Translations under genes and position numbers: made by a program
Notes under the pieces: generated by a model
Seen by the model: the letters and a program-made list of their open reading frames with translations, nothing else
The model's database searches: none
Told to the model about the DNA's origin: nothing
Shown here: in pieces, positions 35,433 through 45,770 of the stretch
How positions within the stretch are numbered: position 1 is the first letter of the stretch
Layout: every line of letters begins with the position of its first letter
Assembly: GCF_009765865.1 (NCBI RefSeq)
Contig: NZ_LMUQ01000052.1
Span: 18,095 to 75,471 of the forward strand
Reading direction: 5' to 3'
DNA length: 57,377 nt
Source: Acidisoma sp. L85
GTDB taxonomy: Bacteria > Pseudomonadota > Alphaproteobacteria > Acetobacterales > Acetobacteraceae

Positions 35433-37354
35433 CAAGCCCTCACGGCGGCACTTGCAGCGGAGACCCCCAGCGCAGAGAGCGCCGTCGCCACGATATCCTT
35501 GGGCGTGAGCCCAGCCTCGGCGAGCTGGCCGGCAGGGGTGTTGTGGTCGATCAGCTTGTCGGGGATGCACATCGGCCGCACCTTGATGCCGCTGTCGAGC
35601 AGCCCTGTGGTCGCCAACAGATACAACACTGCCGACCCAAAGCCGCCGGCCACATTGTCCTCGATGGTGATGAGAACCTCGTGGTGGCGGGCAAGCTGGG
35701 CGACCAGCGCGGTGTCGAGCGGCTTGGCGAAACGCGCATCGGCGACCGTGGTGCTGAGACCCCGCGCCGCCAATTCCTCGGCCGCCTTCAGCGCGTCATG
35801 CAGGCGCGGGCCAAGTGCCAGGATGGCGATCTTGGAACCCTCGCGGATGATGCGGCCGCGACCGATCTCCAAAGGCGTCCCGCGCTTGGGCAGCGTGAGC
35901 CCCAGGCCCTCGCCGCGCGGATAGCGGATTCCGCTCGGCCGGTCGTCGATCAAAGCCGAGGTCGCGACCATGTGCATCAGCTCGACTTCATCCGACGGCG
36001 CCATGATAACGAAGCGCGGCAGGCAGCCAAGGAAACACAGGTCGTAAACGCCGGCGTGCGTATGGCCATCGGCGCCGACCATACCGGCGCGATCCATGGC
36101 AAAGCGGACGGGCAGCGACTGGATCGCGACGTCATGCACTACCTGGTCATAGGCGCGCTGCAGGAAGGTCGAGTAGATCGCGACGAAGGGCTTCATCCCC
36201 TCGGTCGCCATACCAGCGGCGAAGGTCACGGCATGCTGCTCGGCGATACCGACGTCGAAGGTCCGGTCCGGAAACTTTTTGCCGAAGCTGTCGAGCCCGG
36301 TGCCGCTCGGCATGGCGGCGGTCACCGCGACGATCGTGGAATCCGCCTCGGCCTCGGCGATCAACGCGTTGGCGAAGACCTTGGTATAGCTCGGCGGTCC
36401 CGGCGGCGCCTTGGCGAGTTCCCCGGTGATGACATTGAAGCGGGTGACGCCGTGGTATTTGTCGGCCGAGGCCTCGGCAGGCGCATAGCCCTTGCCCTTC
36501 TGCGTCACGACATGGAGCAGCACCGGGCCGCCCTCATCAGCATCGCGCAGGTTGCGCAGCACCGGCAGGAGGTGATCGAGGTTATGCCCGTCGATCGGAC
36601 CGACGTAGTAGAAACCCATCTCCTCGAACAGCGTTCCGCCGGTCAGGATGCCGCGGGCATATTCCTCGGCCCGCTTCGCCGTCCGCTCGATCGAGCGCGG
36701 GAAGCGCTTGGCCATGCGGGCCGCGAGGTCGCGCAGGTTGAGGAAGGATTGCGAGGAGATCAGCCGCGACAGATAGGCGCTCATCGCGCCGACCGGCGGG
36801 GCGATCGACATGTCATTGTCGTTGAGGATGACGACAAGCCGACTCTTCATCGAGCCGGCATTGTTCATCGCCTCGTAGGCCATGCCCGCGCTCATCGCGC
36901 CGTCGCCGATCACGCAGATGACCTGCTGCTCGCGATTCTCGCCCTTGAGATCGCGGGCCACCGCCATGCCGAGGCCGGCGGAAATCGAAGTCGAGGAATG
37001 GGCAGCGCCGAAGGGGTCGTATTCGCTCTCGCTGCGGCGGGTGAAGCCCGAGAGGCCACCCGGCTGGCGCAGGGTGCGGATACGATCACGCCGGCCCGTC
37101 AGGATCTTATGCGGATAGGCCTGATGGCCGACATCCCAGATCAGCCGGTCGCTCGGCGTGTCGAAGACCGCGTGGATCGCGACGGTCAGCTCGATCACGC
37201 CCAAAGCGGCGCCGAGATGGCCCCCGGTCACGGAGACGGTATCGACAGTTTCGGCGCGTAATTCCTCCGCCAACTGAGCGAGTTGCTCACCTGAGAAGTT
37301 TCGCATGTCGGAAGGAACTGAAACGCGATCCAGCAGCGGTGTATGCGGGGGCAT
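35432..37354 (-). CDS. dxs: 1-deoxy-D-xylulose-5-phosphate synthase
   Basis: First enzyme of the MEP isoprenoid pathway: it condenses pyruvate and glyceraldehyde-3-phosphate with thiamine diphosphate. At 640 aa it is full length. It shows the early His motif [19 protein letters not shown], the ThDP motif [20 protein letters not shown], and the transketolase pyrimidine region [11 protein letters not shown] / [16 protein letters not shown], plus [23 protein letters not shown] 37354 has a GGAG site at a suitable distance; a TTG at 37363 overlapping the ispA stop is possible. It is the third gene of the xseB-ispA-dxs operon. Confidence 0.96.
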   Translation of the reverse strand: MPPHTPLLDRVSVPSDMRNFSGEQLAQLAEELRAETVDTVSVTGGHLGAALGVIELTVAIHAVFDTPSDRLIWDVGHQAYPHKILTGRRDRIRTLRQPGGLSGFTRRSESEYDPFGAAHSSTSISAGLGMAVARDLKGENREQQVICVIGDGAMSAGMAYEAMNNAGSMKSRLVVILNDNDMSIAPPVGAMSAYLSRLISSQSFLNLRDLAARMAKRFPRSIERTAKRAEEYARGILTGGTLFEEMGFYYVGPIDGHNLDHLLPVLRNLRDADEGGPVLLHVVTQKGKGYAPAEASADKYHGVTRFNVITGELAKAPPGPPSYTKVFANALIAEAEADSTIVAVTAAMPSGTGLDSFGKKFPDRTFDVGIAEQHAVTFAAGMATEGMKPFVAIYSTFLQRAYDQVVHDVAIQSLPVRFAMDRAGMVGADGHTHAGVYDLCFLGCLPRFVIMAPSDEVELMHMVATSALIDDRPSGIRYPRGEGLGLTLPKRGTPLEIGRGRIIREGSKIAILALGPRLHDALKAAEELAARGLSTTVADARFAKPLDTALVAQLARHHEVLITIEDNVAGGFGSAVLYLLATTGLLDSGIKVRPMCIPDKLIDHNTPAGQLAEAGLTPKDIVATALSALGVSAASAAVRA

Positions 37355-37359
37355 GGGCG

Positions 37360-38277
37360 TCAACTCCGTCTCGAGACCACGAAATCAGCCAAGGCGATCA
37401 GATGGATAGCGCGGTCGCCGAAGCCGGCCAGATGGCCGGCCGCTTGTTTGGCCAGCATCTCGGCATGAGTGCGGGCCTGCTCGATCCCCATGATGGAGAC
37501 CATGGTAGCCTTGCCGACGGCAGCATCCTTGCCGGCCGTCTTGCCGATGACCGCCTCGTCGCCTTCGGCGTCCAGGATGTCATCGGCGATCTGAAAGGCG
37601 GCCCCGAGATCGCGCCCATAAGCGGTGATCTGGTGGCGCTGCATCTGCTGCGCCCGCCCAAGGATAGCGCCAGCCTCGGCGCTGTATTGTATCAGCCGCC
37701 CAGTCTTGAGCGCCTGCAAACGCGTGACCTCGGGGGCCGTCAGCGCGCGGCCCTCGGAAAGCATGTCGATCATCTGGCCACCAACCATGCCTCGGCTACC
37801 TGCCGCGGCGCCCAAAGCCGCCACCAGCTCGATCCGAGCCGAGGGGTCGGAATGGGTGTCCTCATCGGCCAGAAGCTCGAAAGCCCGCGTCAGCAGCGCG
37901 TCGCCCGCCAGAATTGCGGTCGCCTCGTCGAAAGCCTTGTGGCAGCTCGGCCGGCCCCGCCGCAGGTCGTCGTCATCCATCGCCGGCAGGTCGTCATGCA
38001 CGAGGGAATAGGCGTGCAGCATCTCGACCGAAGCGGCAACGCGGGTCGCGCAGGCCTGCGAGACGGAGAACAGGCTCGCCACCTCCATCACCAGGAAGGC
38101 CCGCAGCCGCTTGCCGCCGCCGAGCACGGCATAGCGCATAGCCTCGATGAGCCGCTGCTCCTGCCCGTCCGGCAACGGCAGCAGCACGTCGAGTGCACGC
38201 TCGACCTCCTCCGCCCGGCCGCCGAGGACCTGCTGCAGACGGGACCCTTCGTCATTGGCGACGTGAGTTGTGCTCAT
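37360..38277 (-). CDS. ispA: Farnesyl diphosphate synthase (polyprenyl synthase)
   Basis: A 305-aa E-isoprenyl diphosphate synthase that makes geranyl/farnesyl diphosphate. Both Asp-rich motifs are present: [15 protein letters not shown] (first) and [13 protein letters not shown] (second). The sequence [15 protein letters not shown] is the substrate-binding Lys/Arg site. The start ATG 38277 is one base after the xseB stop (TGAGATG). It supplies the carrier-lipid and quinone precursors for which dxs feeds the start of the pathway. Confidence 0.93.
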   Translation of the reverse strand: MSTTHVANDEGSRLQQVLGGRAEEVERALDVLLPLPDGQEQRLIEAMRYAVLGGGKRLRAFLVMEVASLFSVSQACATRVAASVEMLHAYSLVHDDLPAMDDDDLRRGRPSCHKAFDEATAILAGDALLTRAFELLADEDTHSDPSARIELVAALGAAAGSRGMVGGQMIDMLSEGRALTAPEVTRLQALKTGRLIQYSAEAGAILGRAQQMQRHQITAYGRDLGAAFQIADDILDAEGDEAVIGKTAGKDAAVGKATMVSIMGIEQARTHAEMLAKQAAGHLAGFGDRAIHLIALADFVVSRRS

Positions 38278-38278
38278 C

Positions 38279-38557
38279 TCAGGCCACTGGCCGCGTGGTG
38301 AGGGTGCCGTCGGCCCGTTCGACGATCGCCTGGATGCGCAGCTCCGCATCGGCGAGCTTCGATTCGCAGTGACGGCGGAGCGCGCTACCACGCTCGAACG
38401 CGATGATCGCCTCCTCCAATTTCTGCTGGCCGCTCTCGAGTCCGCGCACGATACGCTCGAGTTCGGCCAGGGCCTCCTCGAAGGACAAGGCGGCAACATC
38501 GGCCAACACGCCAGGGGCGGCCCCGGTCACGGCTGGGGGTGCGGCGGAGGCGGACAT
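38279..38557 (-). CDS. xseB: Exodeoxyribonuclease VII small subunit
   Basis: A 92-aa protein with the XseB signature (SFEEALAELERIVRGLESGQ, then LEEAIIAFERGSALRRHCE). It is the small subunit of exonuclease VII; the large subunit (xseA) is not in the window. ATG 38557 has a GGGAAGG ribosome site. It heads the xseB-ispA-dxs-flavin reductase operon, an arrangement common in proteobacteria. Confidence 0.93.
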   Translation of the reverse strand: MSASAAPPAVTGAAPGVLADVAALSFEEALAELERIVRGLESGQQKLEEAIIAFERGSALRRHCESKLADAELRIQAIVERADGTLTTRPVA

Positions 38558-38691
38558 CAGCGGCCTTCCCGCCGCGAGTCCGGCATTAAGAGAAACATGA
38601 ACATTGTCGTAATCCTTTTGACAGATTCTCGCCAACCCCTGGAAGAGTTAGACGAGACTCGCCCTATCACGGGTCTGCTAGCCGTAAGCTT

Positions 38692-40092
<1,401 letters not shown>

Positions 40093-40093
40093 C

Positions 40094-40816
40094 CTAGACG
40101 CCCGGCTTCAGCACATAGCCGCGGCCGCGTACCGTGTGCAGGAAGCGGGGCTCGCGGGTGTCGACCTCGATCTTGCGGCGAAGGCGGGTCACCTGCACGT
40201 CGATCGCCCGTTCCCCCGGCTCATCCATTTCCAGCGCGGCGGCGATTTCCTCCCGCGACAGGATCTCGTTCGGCTTGGCGGCGAGCGCTGTCAGCAACGC
40301 CACCTCGCCGCCGGTCAGCCGAATGGGACCCTGCGGACCCCGCAGCTCGCCCCGCTTGGGATCGAACTCCTTGTCGCCGAGCCGCACCGCTGCGGCGTCG
40401 GTTCCGGCAACGGCGCCCAGCCCACCGGCCCGCCGCAAAAGCGCTCGGGCGCGCAATACCAGCTCGTACGGATCGAAGGGCTTGCCTAGATAGTCGTCGG
40501 CGCCCGATTCGAAGCCGGCGATACGATCCTCGGGCGCGCCGCGCGCCGTCAGCAGCAGCACCGGTAGCTCGGCATCGCCCCGCCGCCGCAGATCATCCAC
40601 CAGAGCGAGACCCGATTCACCCGGCATCGTGACGTCGAGGATCATCAGATCCGGGCGCAGCGAGCGCAGGTGATCGCGCGCCTCAGCCGCATCGGCGGCG
40701 GCGGTTACGCGAAACCCGTGATCGGAAAGATACCGCACCAGGAGCCGCCTCAGCCGCGCATCGTCATCGACGACAAGGAGATGGACGGGAAGCGTCGCTT
40801 CCTCGGCCGCGACCAT
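40094..40816 (-). CDS. ompR: OmpR-type response regulator
   Basis: A 240-aa transcription factor with a receiver domain (LLVVDDDARLRRLLVRYL, phosphorylated Asp in DLMILDVTMPG, Lys in YLGKPFDPYELVLRARALL). A winged-helix DNA-binding domain follows (LTGGEVALLTALAAKPNEI, and RAIDVQVTRLRRKIE, VRGRGYVL). The start ATG 40816 overlaps the MarR stop (TGATG). The gene lies second in the MarR-OmpR-EnvZ operon. The symbol is by type; targets are unknown. Confidence 0.92.
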   Translation of the reverse strand: MVAAEEATLPVHLLVVDDDARLRRLLVRYLSDHGFRVTAAADAAEARDHLRSLRPDLMILDVTMPGESGLALVDDLRRRGDAELPVLLLTARGAPEDRIAGFESGADDYLGKPFDPYELVLRARALLRRAGGLGAVAGTDAAAVRLGDKEFDPKRGELRGPQGPIRLTGGEVALLTALAAKPNEILSREEIAAALEMDEPGERAIDVQVTRLRRKIEVDTREPRFLHTVRGRGYVLKPGV

Positions 40817-41343
40817 CACGCGCTCCGCGCGCGCGGCTCCCGCGCCGGGGTTTCGACCAAGGCTGGTCCGGATTCCCCGGTCAGTGCGCGCAATACGCGG
40901 CGGAAGCCTTCCACCGCCGGGCCGCCGGCTTCGCGATAGGCGCGCATCAGCACGTCCCTCTGACGCTCGAACAACCGGCGCTCCAGCGCCTGGCCCTCGG
41001 CGGTGAGGCTGAGCAAGCGCTGGCGGCGATCCACCCGCCCCGGTGCCTGAACGACATAGCCTTCCTCGACCAGCGTCGTTAGAACACGCGAAAGGCTCTG
41101 CTTGGTAATGCCGAGGATGGCGAGGAGGTCGCTGACCGTGATACCCGGCGTGCGGCCGATGAAATGCAAGGCGCGGTGATGGGCGCGGCCGAGTTCGGAG
41201 CCTTCCAGCACCTCATCCGCCGCGCGAGTAAAGTCCCGGTAGGCGAAGAAGAGAAGATCCTGGGCGAGGCGAAGTTCCTCCTCCCGCAGGAACAGCAGGC
41301 CGGCACCTGCGGCAGGATGAGCGGGCTGGGGCATGGCTGGCAT
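40816..41343 (-). CDS. MarR-family transcriptional regulator
   Basis: A 175-aa winged-helix regulator: ALHFIGRTPGITVSDLLAIL, then GITKQSLSRVLTTLVEEGYV and the wing region RVDRRQRLLSLTAEGQAL. It leads the operon and overlaps ompR, so the three are co-translated. It is divergent from ilvE across a 93-bp gap with an imperfect palindrome 17 bp upstream of its start. It may therefore control both directions. Whether it regulates the two-component system is an inference from position. Confidence 0.9.
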   Translation of the reverse strand: MPAMPQPAHPAAGAGLLFLREEELRLAQDLLFFAYRDFTRAADEVLEGSELGRAHHRALHFIGRTPGITVSDLLAILGITKQSLSRVLTTLVEEGYVVQAPGRVDRRQRLLSLTAEGQALERRLFERQRDVLMRAYREAGGPAVEGFRRVLRALTGESGPALVETPAREPRARSA

Positions 41344-41360
41344 ACGGTCATTTTACGACA

Positions 41361-41380
41361 GCTTCGTTGACTTAACAAGC
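41361..41380. promoter_or_regulatory. Imperfect palindrome, candidate MarR operator
   Basis: GCTTcGTT-gactt-AACAAGC has half-sites GCTT(c)GTT and AACAAGC with one extra base. It lies in the divergent region between marR and ilvE and includes TTGACT, which could be a -35 element for ilvE on the plus strand. Confidence 0.4.
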
Positions 41381-41436
41381 GATTCGCCATTAGGTTTTGT
41401 CCATCCCAAGCAACAATATTGCGGAAGAACAGGGTT

Positions 41437-42336
41437 ATGGCGCTAGTTCCTTTCGACGACCGAGACGGCATGATCTGGTGGAACGGCGCGCTGCGCCCGT
41501 GGCGAGAAGGCAAGTTGCATGTCCTCACCCACGGCCTGCATTACGGCAGTGCCGTCTTCGAAGGTGAGCGCGCCTATGGCGGCAATATCTTCAAGCTCCG
41601 CGAACATAGCGAGCGGCTGAAGCGTTCCGCCGAAATTCTCGGCTACGAGATCCCCTATACGCTAGAGGAAATCGACGCCGCCTGCCAACAGACGCTCGTC
41701 GCCAACCACCTGACGGACGCCTATGTGCGGCCGATCGCCTGGCGCGGCTCGGAGCAGCTCGCGGTTTCCGCCAAGCTCACCACGATCAACCTCGCGGTGG
41801 CGGTCTGGGCCTGGCCGAACCTGTTCGGCAATGACCGCATGAAGGGCGTGCGCCTGGGCAATGCGACCTGGAAGCGCCCGCATCCCGAGACCGCGCCGAC
41901 CGCCTCGAAGGCCGCCGGCCTCTATATGATCGGCACCATGTCCAAGCATCAGGCCGAGGATGCGGGTTTCGACGATGCATTGATGGTCGACTGGCGCGGC
42001 CGCGTGGCCGAAGCGACGGGCGCCAATATCTTCTTCGTCATGGACGGCGCGCTGCATACCCCGACGCCCGACTGCTTCCTCGACGGCATCACCCGCCGGA
42101 CGGTGATGGGCCTGGCGCGCAAGCACCAGATCAAGGTGGTGGAGCGCGCGATCGAGCCCTTCGAAATCCCCAGCGCGACCGAGGTCTTCCTCGCGGGCAC
42201 GGCGGCCGAGGTCACCCCGGTGCGCCAGATCGACACGCATCACTTCACGCCGGGTCCGATCACCGAACGGCTGCTGCGCGATTACGAGGCGCTGGTGCAG
42301 CTACACCCAGACGAAGTCGCCGCACGCGCGGCGTAA
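41437..42336 (+). CDS. ilvE: Branched-chain amino acid aminotransferase
   Basis: A PLP fold-type IV transaminase (299 aa) for Leu, Ile and Val. It has the signature region VLTHGLHYGSAVFEGERAY, the PLP-lysine stretch ASKAAGLYMIGTMSKHQAE, and the conserved RVAEATGANIFFV and EVFLAGTAAEVTPVRQID. Start ATG 41437 has a GGAAG/AGGG ribosome region. It is divergent from the MarR operon and is followed closely by the truncated phosphatase gene, with which it may be co-transcribed. Confidence 0.95.
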   Translation: MALVPFDDRDGMIWWNGALRPWREGKLHVLTHGLHYGSAVFEGERAYGGNIFKLREHSERLKRSAEILGYEIPYTLEEIDAACQQTLVANHLTDAYVRPIAWRGSEQLAVSAKLTTINLAVAVWAWPNLFGNDRMKGVRLGNATWKRPHPETAPTASKAAGLYMIGTMSKHQAEDAGFDDALMVDWRGRVAEATGANIFFVMDGALHTPTPDCFLDGITRRTVMGLARKHQIKVVERAIEPFEIPSATEVFLAGTAAEVTPVRQIDTHHFTPGPITERLLRDYEALVQLHPDEVAARAA

Positions 42337-42452
42337 GTTTGGCTGAGGATGAAGGGCGCGGTGCCATAGGTGCCGCGCCCTTTTCAGCTATGGGCTTCGA
42401 TCCGGCGATTCTCGCCCGTCCGACGATGCCAATGGGCGGCATTGTCACCCGC

Positions 42453-42920
42453 ATGGTCGGCGGTCGCCGCATCGCCTTGGTCCGGCACCCGCCGCTGCTT
42501 GGCGGCAACGGTCTCTGCTACGGACGGTTGGATCTGCCCCTCGCCAATCCCGACATGGACATCCCCGACCTCGTGGCCCGGCTAGAACCAATGCGCGGCG
42601 CCACGATCTGGACCAGCCCGCTGTCTCGTTGCCGGTTAGTCGCGGAGGCTTTGGCTCTCGCTTGGGGTGGTGCGGCGGTGCGGGTAGACGCGCGGTTGAT
42701 GGAGATGAGTTTCGGCGAGTGGGAGGGAATGCGGTGGGATGAGGTGCCGCGCAACGAACTCGACGCCTGGGCTGCGGATGTCGTGGGTTTCGCGCCGCCG
42801 GGTGGGGAAAGTGGTGTTGCGTTGGTGGAGCGTGTGACGGAAGTTTGGGGAATCATCGAAAGCTGTGCGGGAAACCAAGTCGTGGTGAGCCACGGCGGAC
42901 CGCTTAAAGTCGTTGTGTAG
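42453..42920 (+). pseudogene. CobC-like histidine phosphatase, C-terminally truncated
   Basis: The N-terminus (RRIALVRHPP, then LCYGRLDLPL) is the RHP-type histidine phosphatase signature of CobC (alpha-ribazole phosphatase)-like proteins. The other catalytic residues are visible: SPLSRC (Arg), MSFGEWEGM (Glu) and SHGGP (second His). However, the frame stops 5 codons after SHGGP, where about 40 further residues are normal. The stop is followed at once by the flank of repeat copy D. The fold may still work, or it may be a decaying gene; I list it as a probable broken gene. ATG 42453 is the best start; earlier in-frame starts add non-conserved residues. Confidence 0.6.
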
Positions 42921-42959
42921 GGCGGAATGTCTTTGGTTTGAACCTTGCCCACTTGACCA

Positions 42960-43060
42960 CGTCTTGCTCGGCGAAGGCCGAGCATCCACGCCTTGCTTGC
43001 GTGACGAAAATAAGCCGTGGATGGCACGGGGTGCCCCGCACGCCTTCGCGTGCCGTGACG
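42960..43060 (-). repeat. Cloverleaf palindromic repeat, copy D (inverted)
   Basis: In reverse orientation to A-C. Core elements are recognisable: closing ends CGTCACG/CAAGACG (CGTC/GACG pairing retained), arm 2 with CAAGCAAGGCGTGG, and a perfect arm 3 GCTCGGC/GCCGAGC. Arm 1 (GGCACGCGAAGGCGTGC) is enlarged by a GGGGTGCCCC palindrome (43028-43037). Weaker flank similarity reaches about 42921 and 43098. It lies between the convergent histidine phosphatase and sugar ABC ATPase genes. Confidence 0.85.
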
Positions 43061-43131
43061 AGTGTTTGGATTGCGGTGCCAACTAAAGATATGACGCCTA
43101 AGACTTCGCCGTTCAGCCGCGTGCAGCCCCC

Positions 43132-44691
43132 TCAGCTCCGCGCCTCCGCCTCTCCGTAGGTCATCGGCGGCTTCGCCCCGGGATCACCCGGCTCCGCATG
43201 CTCGAGTGCCGCGAGTGCCATGATGCGTTCCTCGCTCGCCTCGTCGAAGGGAATCTCGCCCGCCAGCACGCCGCCGCGCATCACCAGGATGCGGTCGGAG
43301 ATTGTCAGCACCTCGGGCAGATCGCTGGAGATCACCAGCAAGGCCAGCCCGTCATGCGCCAACTCGCGCATCAGCGTGTAGATTTCCGCCTTGGTGCCGA
43401 CATCCACGCCGCGTGTCGGCTCGTCCACGATCAGCACGCGCGGCTTGGTGGCCAGCCACTTCGCCAGCACCACCTTCTGCTGGTTGCCACCCGACAACAG
43501 ACCCACCAATTGCTCGACCGACGGTGTCTTGATGCGGAAACGATCGACATAGCCGCGGATCATGCGGCTTTCATCGCCCGGCCGCACAAAACCCAGGCTA
43601 GAAATATGGCCGAGTCCCATTGCGGATAACGTCAGGTTGGTGCCGACACCGAGGCCCAGAACGAGTCCCTGTTGCTTGCGGTCCTCCGGCACCATGCCGA
43701 TCCCCATGCGCATCGCGTCACCCGGCTTGCCGATGGTGATGGCTTTGCCGTCCAGCGTGATGCTGCCATGGCGCGGCGGCGGCGCACCGAAAATGCCGAG
43801 CGCCAGCTCCGACCGACCGGCGCCGATCAGGCCCGCCAACCCAACAATCTCGCCCTCGCGCAAATCGAAGGAAATGCCGTTGTAGCGCTTGTCGTCACCA
43901 AGATCGCGCACCGAGAGAACGATGGGCCGCTCCGCGCCCGTCGGCCGCACGCGCTGCACGCCGGCAAGATCGCGGCCGACCATCAGCCGCACCACCTCAT
44001 CCTGATCCGTCTCGGCCAGTCGCACCGTGCGCACATGGCGGCCGTCACGCAGCACCGTGACGGTATCGCAATTCTCGAAAACCTCCCGCATGCGATGCGA
44101 GATATAGAGGATCGTAACGCCGTTCGCCTTGAGGTCGTGCACGACACGGAACAGCACCAGCGCATCGGCTTCCGACAGGCTGGATGTCGGCTCGTCCAAA
44201 ATCAAAAGCCGCGGGTCATGGACGAGGGATTTGCAAATCTCGATGAGTTGCTGCTGGGCGATGGTGAGTTCGCCGAGCCGCTGGTCGGGGTCGATCGCGA
44301 TGCCCATGCGAGCCAGCGCCGCCTTGGTGCGCGTCCGCATCTCAGCGCGCGCCACCAGCACACCCGCCGCGCGCGGCTCGACACCGAGGAAGACGTTCTC
44401 GGCAACACTCAGATTGCCTGCGAGCATAAGCTCCTGAAAGACGATGGAGATGCCCTTGGCCGCCGCATCCCGCGTGCCGGACAAGGTGAGCGGCTCGCCA
44501 TCGAAAATGAGGCGTCCAGAATCCGGTTTCAGCGCGCCGGCGATGACCTGCATCAGCGTCGATTTACCGGCGCCGTTCTCGCCCATGATGGCATGGACCG
44601 TCCCAGTCTCGACCTCGAAGGTCACGTCGCGCAGCGCCTGCACGCCGGGAAATCCCTTGGAGATCGATTGGACGGAGAGGAGAACGGTCAT
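43132..44691 (-). CDS. Sugar ABC importer, tandem ATPase (RbsA/MglA type)
   Basis: A 519-aa protein with two ABC domains in one chain, as in ribose, galactose and xylose importers. First half: Walker A GENGAGKSTLMQVIAG, Q-loop, Walker B LLILDEPTSSLSEADAL. Second half: GLAGLIGAGRSELAL (degenerate Walker A), the canonical signature LLSGGNQQKVVLAKWL and VLIVDEPTRGVDVGTKAE. It is the last gene of the permease-binding protein-ATPase operon. The gap before it carries a 15-bp perfect hairpin. Confidence 0.93.
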   Translation of the reverse strand: MTVLLSVQSISKGFPGVQALRDVTFEVETGTVHAIMGENGAGKSTLMQVIAGALKPDSGRLIFDGEPLTLSGTRDAAAKGISIVFQELMLAGNLSVAENVFLGVEPRAAGVLVARAEMRTRTKAALARMGIAIDPDQRLGELTIAQQQLIEICKSLVHDPRLLILDEPTSSLSEADALVLFRVVHDLKANGVTILYISHRMREVFENCDTVTVLRDGRHVRTVRLAETDQDEVVRLMVGRDLAGVQRVRPTGAERPIVLSVRDLGDDKRYNGISFDLREGEIVGLAGLIGAGRSELALGIFGAPPPRHGSITLDGKAITIGKPGDAMRMGIGMVPEDRKQQGLVLGLGVGTNLTLSAMGLGHISSLGFVRPGDESRMIRGYVDRFRIKTPSVEQLVGLLSGGNQQKVVLAKWLATKPRVLIVDEPTRGVDVGTKAEIYTLMRELAHDGLALLVISSDLPEVLTISDRILVMRGGVLAGEIPFDEASEERIMALAALEHAEPGDPGAKPPMTYGEAEARS

Positions 44692-44720
44692 GCTCGGCGG
44701 CCTTTCGGCAGTGGAAGGCC

Positions 44721-44758
44721 CTTCGCCACGCCGGCCCGAAACCGCCGGCGTGGCGAAG
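44721..44758 (-). terminator. Strong hairpin between binding-protein and ATPase genes
   Basis: CTTCGCCACGCCGGC and its perfect 15-base complement flank an 8-nt loop, 11 nt after the binding-protein stop. There is no U-run, so it is more likely an mRNA-stabilising or partial-termination structure that keeps binding-protein message abundant, as is common in sugar ABC operons. Confidence 0.65.
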
Positions 44759-44769
44759 ACGTCAGCGAA

Positions 44770-45729
44770 TCACTTCGCTTTTGCCAGGAAGCTGTCGACA
44801 TTGGCCGAGGTCACGACATCGGTGCCGGTGTCGGTGATCTTCGGCACGGTGCCGCCATTCGAGAGCGTGTTCAGCTCATCGATCGACCCAGTGCCCATGG
44901 CATAGGGCCGCTGGCCGACCAGCACGGTCGCGAGGCCTTCCTTGAGCAGCTTGAGCTGCGGCGTCAGCGTATCGAAGGACACCACGACGAACTTGCCCGC
45001 CTTCAGATCGGCGGCGCGGTTCTTCAGCGCCTTCGCATAGGCCGCGGGCGCGAACATCGGCCAGCCGCCGGAATAGAAGATGCCGTCAAGCTTGGGGTTC
45101 TTCGCCAGGATGTCCTGGATCACCTGCACGCCCTTGTTCGAATCATCGTCGCAGGCATAAGGCGAACCCGTGACTTCCTTGAAGTTCGGCCCAAGCTTGG
45201 ACTTGAACCCGGCGATGCGGTCATTGAGGTTCTGCGCCGAAAGGCCGCCGGTCAGCACGGCATAAGTGCCGCCATTCGGCAGCGCCTTGGCGAATTCCTC
45301 GCCCGCCGTGGCACCCGCGCTCTCGTTATTCGTGCCGACGAAAGCGATGCGCTTCGAGGTCGGGGAATCCGAGTCGAAGGTGATGACCGGAATGCCCTTC
45401 TTGAGCGCGGCGGCGATCACGTTCTTGATCGAGTCCGGATTGTTCGGCGCGACCGAGATGCCGGCGACATGGCGCGTGATAAGGTCACGTATGATGCTGA
45501 TCTGCGCCGCGTCATCGAGCTGCGCCGGGCCGGTGAACAGGCAAGTAGCGCCGATCTTCGCGGCCTCGGCTTCGCAGCCCGTCTCGGCATCGGCATAGAA
45601 GGGCACGCCGAGCGCCTTGGGCACTAGGGCGAAAACCTTCTTCTCGGCGGCCTGCGCATGGCCGGCGGCGCCTGCCAGACCCAGCCCCACGGTCATCACG
45701 GCGGCGGCACTCAACAATAGGTTCTTCAT
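44770..45729 (-). CDS. Sugar ABC importer, periplasmic binding protein
   Basis: A 319-aa type I periplasmic binding protein. It has a signal peptide (LLLSAAAVMTVGLGLAGAAG, cleaved near AQAA), then KVFALVPKALGVPFYADAE, the sugar-binding region GISVAPNNPDSIKNV, IPVITFDSDSP and AFVGTNNESAGATAGEEFAK. The fold matches ribose/allose-type binding proteins, but the ligand cannot be named from sequence. ATG 45729 has a GGGGAAGAA ribosome site. Confidence 0.92.
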   Translation of the reverse strand: MKNLLLSAAAVMTVGLGLAGAAGHAQAAEKKVFALVPKALGVPFYADAETGCEAEAAKIGATCLFTGPAQLDDAAQISIIRDLITRHVAGISVAPNNPDSIKNVIAAALKKGIPVITFDSDSPTSKRIAFVGTNNESAGATAGEEFAKALPNGGTYAVLTGGLSAQNLNDRIAGFKSKLGPNFKEVTGSPYACDDDSNKGVQVIQDILAKNPKLDGIFYSGGWPMFAPAAYAKALKNRAADLKAGKFVVVSFDTLTPQLKLLKEGLATVLVGQRPYAMGTGSIDELNTLSNGGTVPKITDTGTDVVTSANVDSFLAKAK

Positions 45730-45770
45730 TAGGTTCTTCCCCGATAGGACTTGGTTTTTGGATAGGCACG

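Noticed and set aside
35543-37261. Plus-strand open frame of 572 codons
   Set aside because: Antisense shadow of dxs; composition typical of complementary-strand frames.
43672-45627. Plus-strand open frame of 651 codons
   Set aside because: It lies opposite the sugar ATPase and binding-protein genes, is rich in His/Arg/Asp as expected for a GC-rich antisense frame, and has no recognisable motif.
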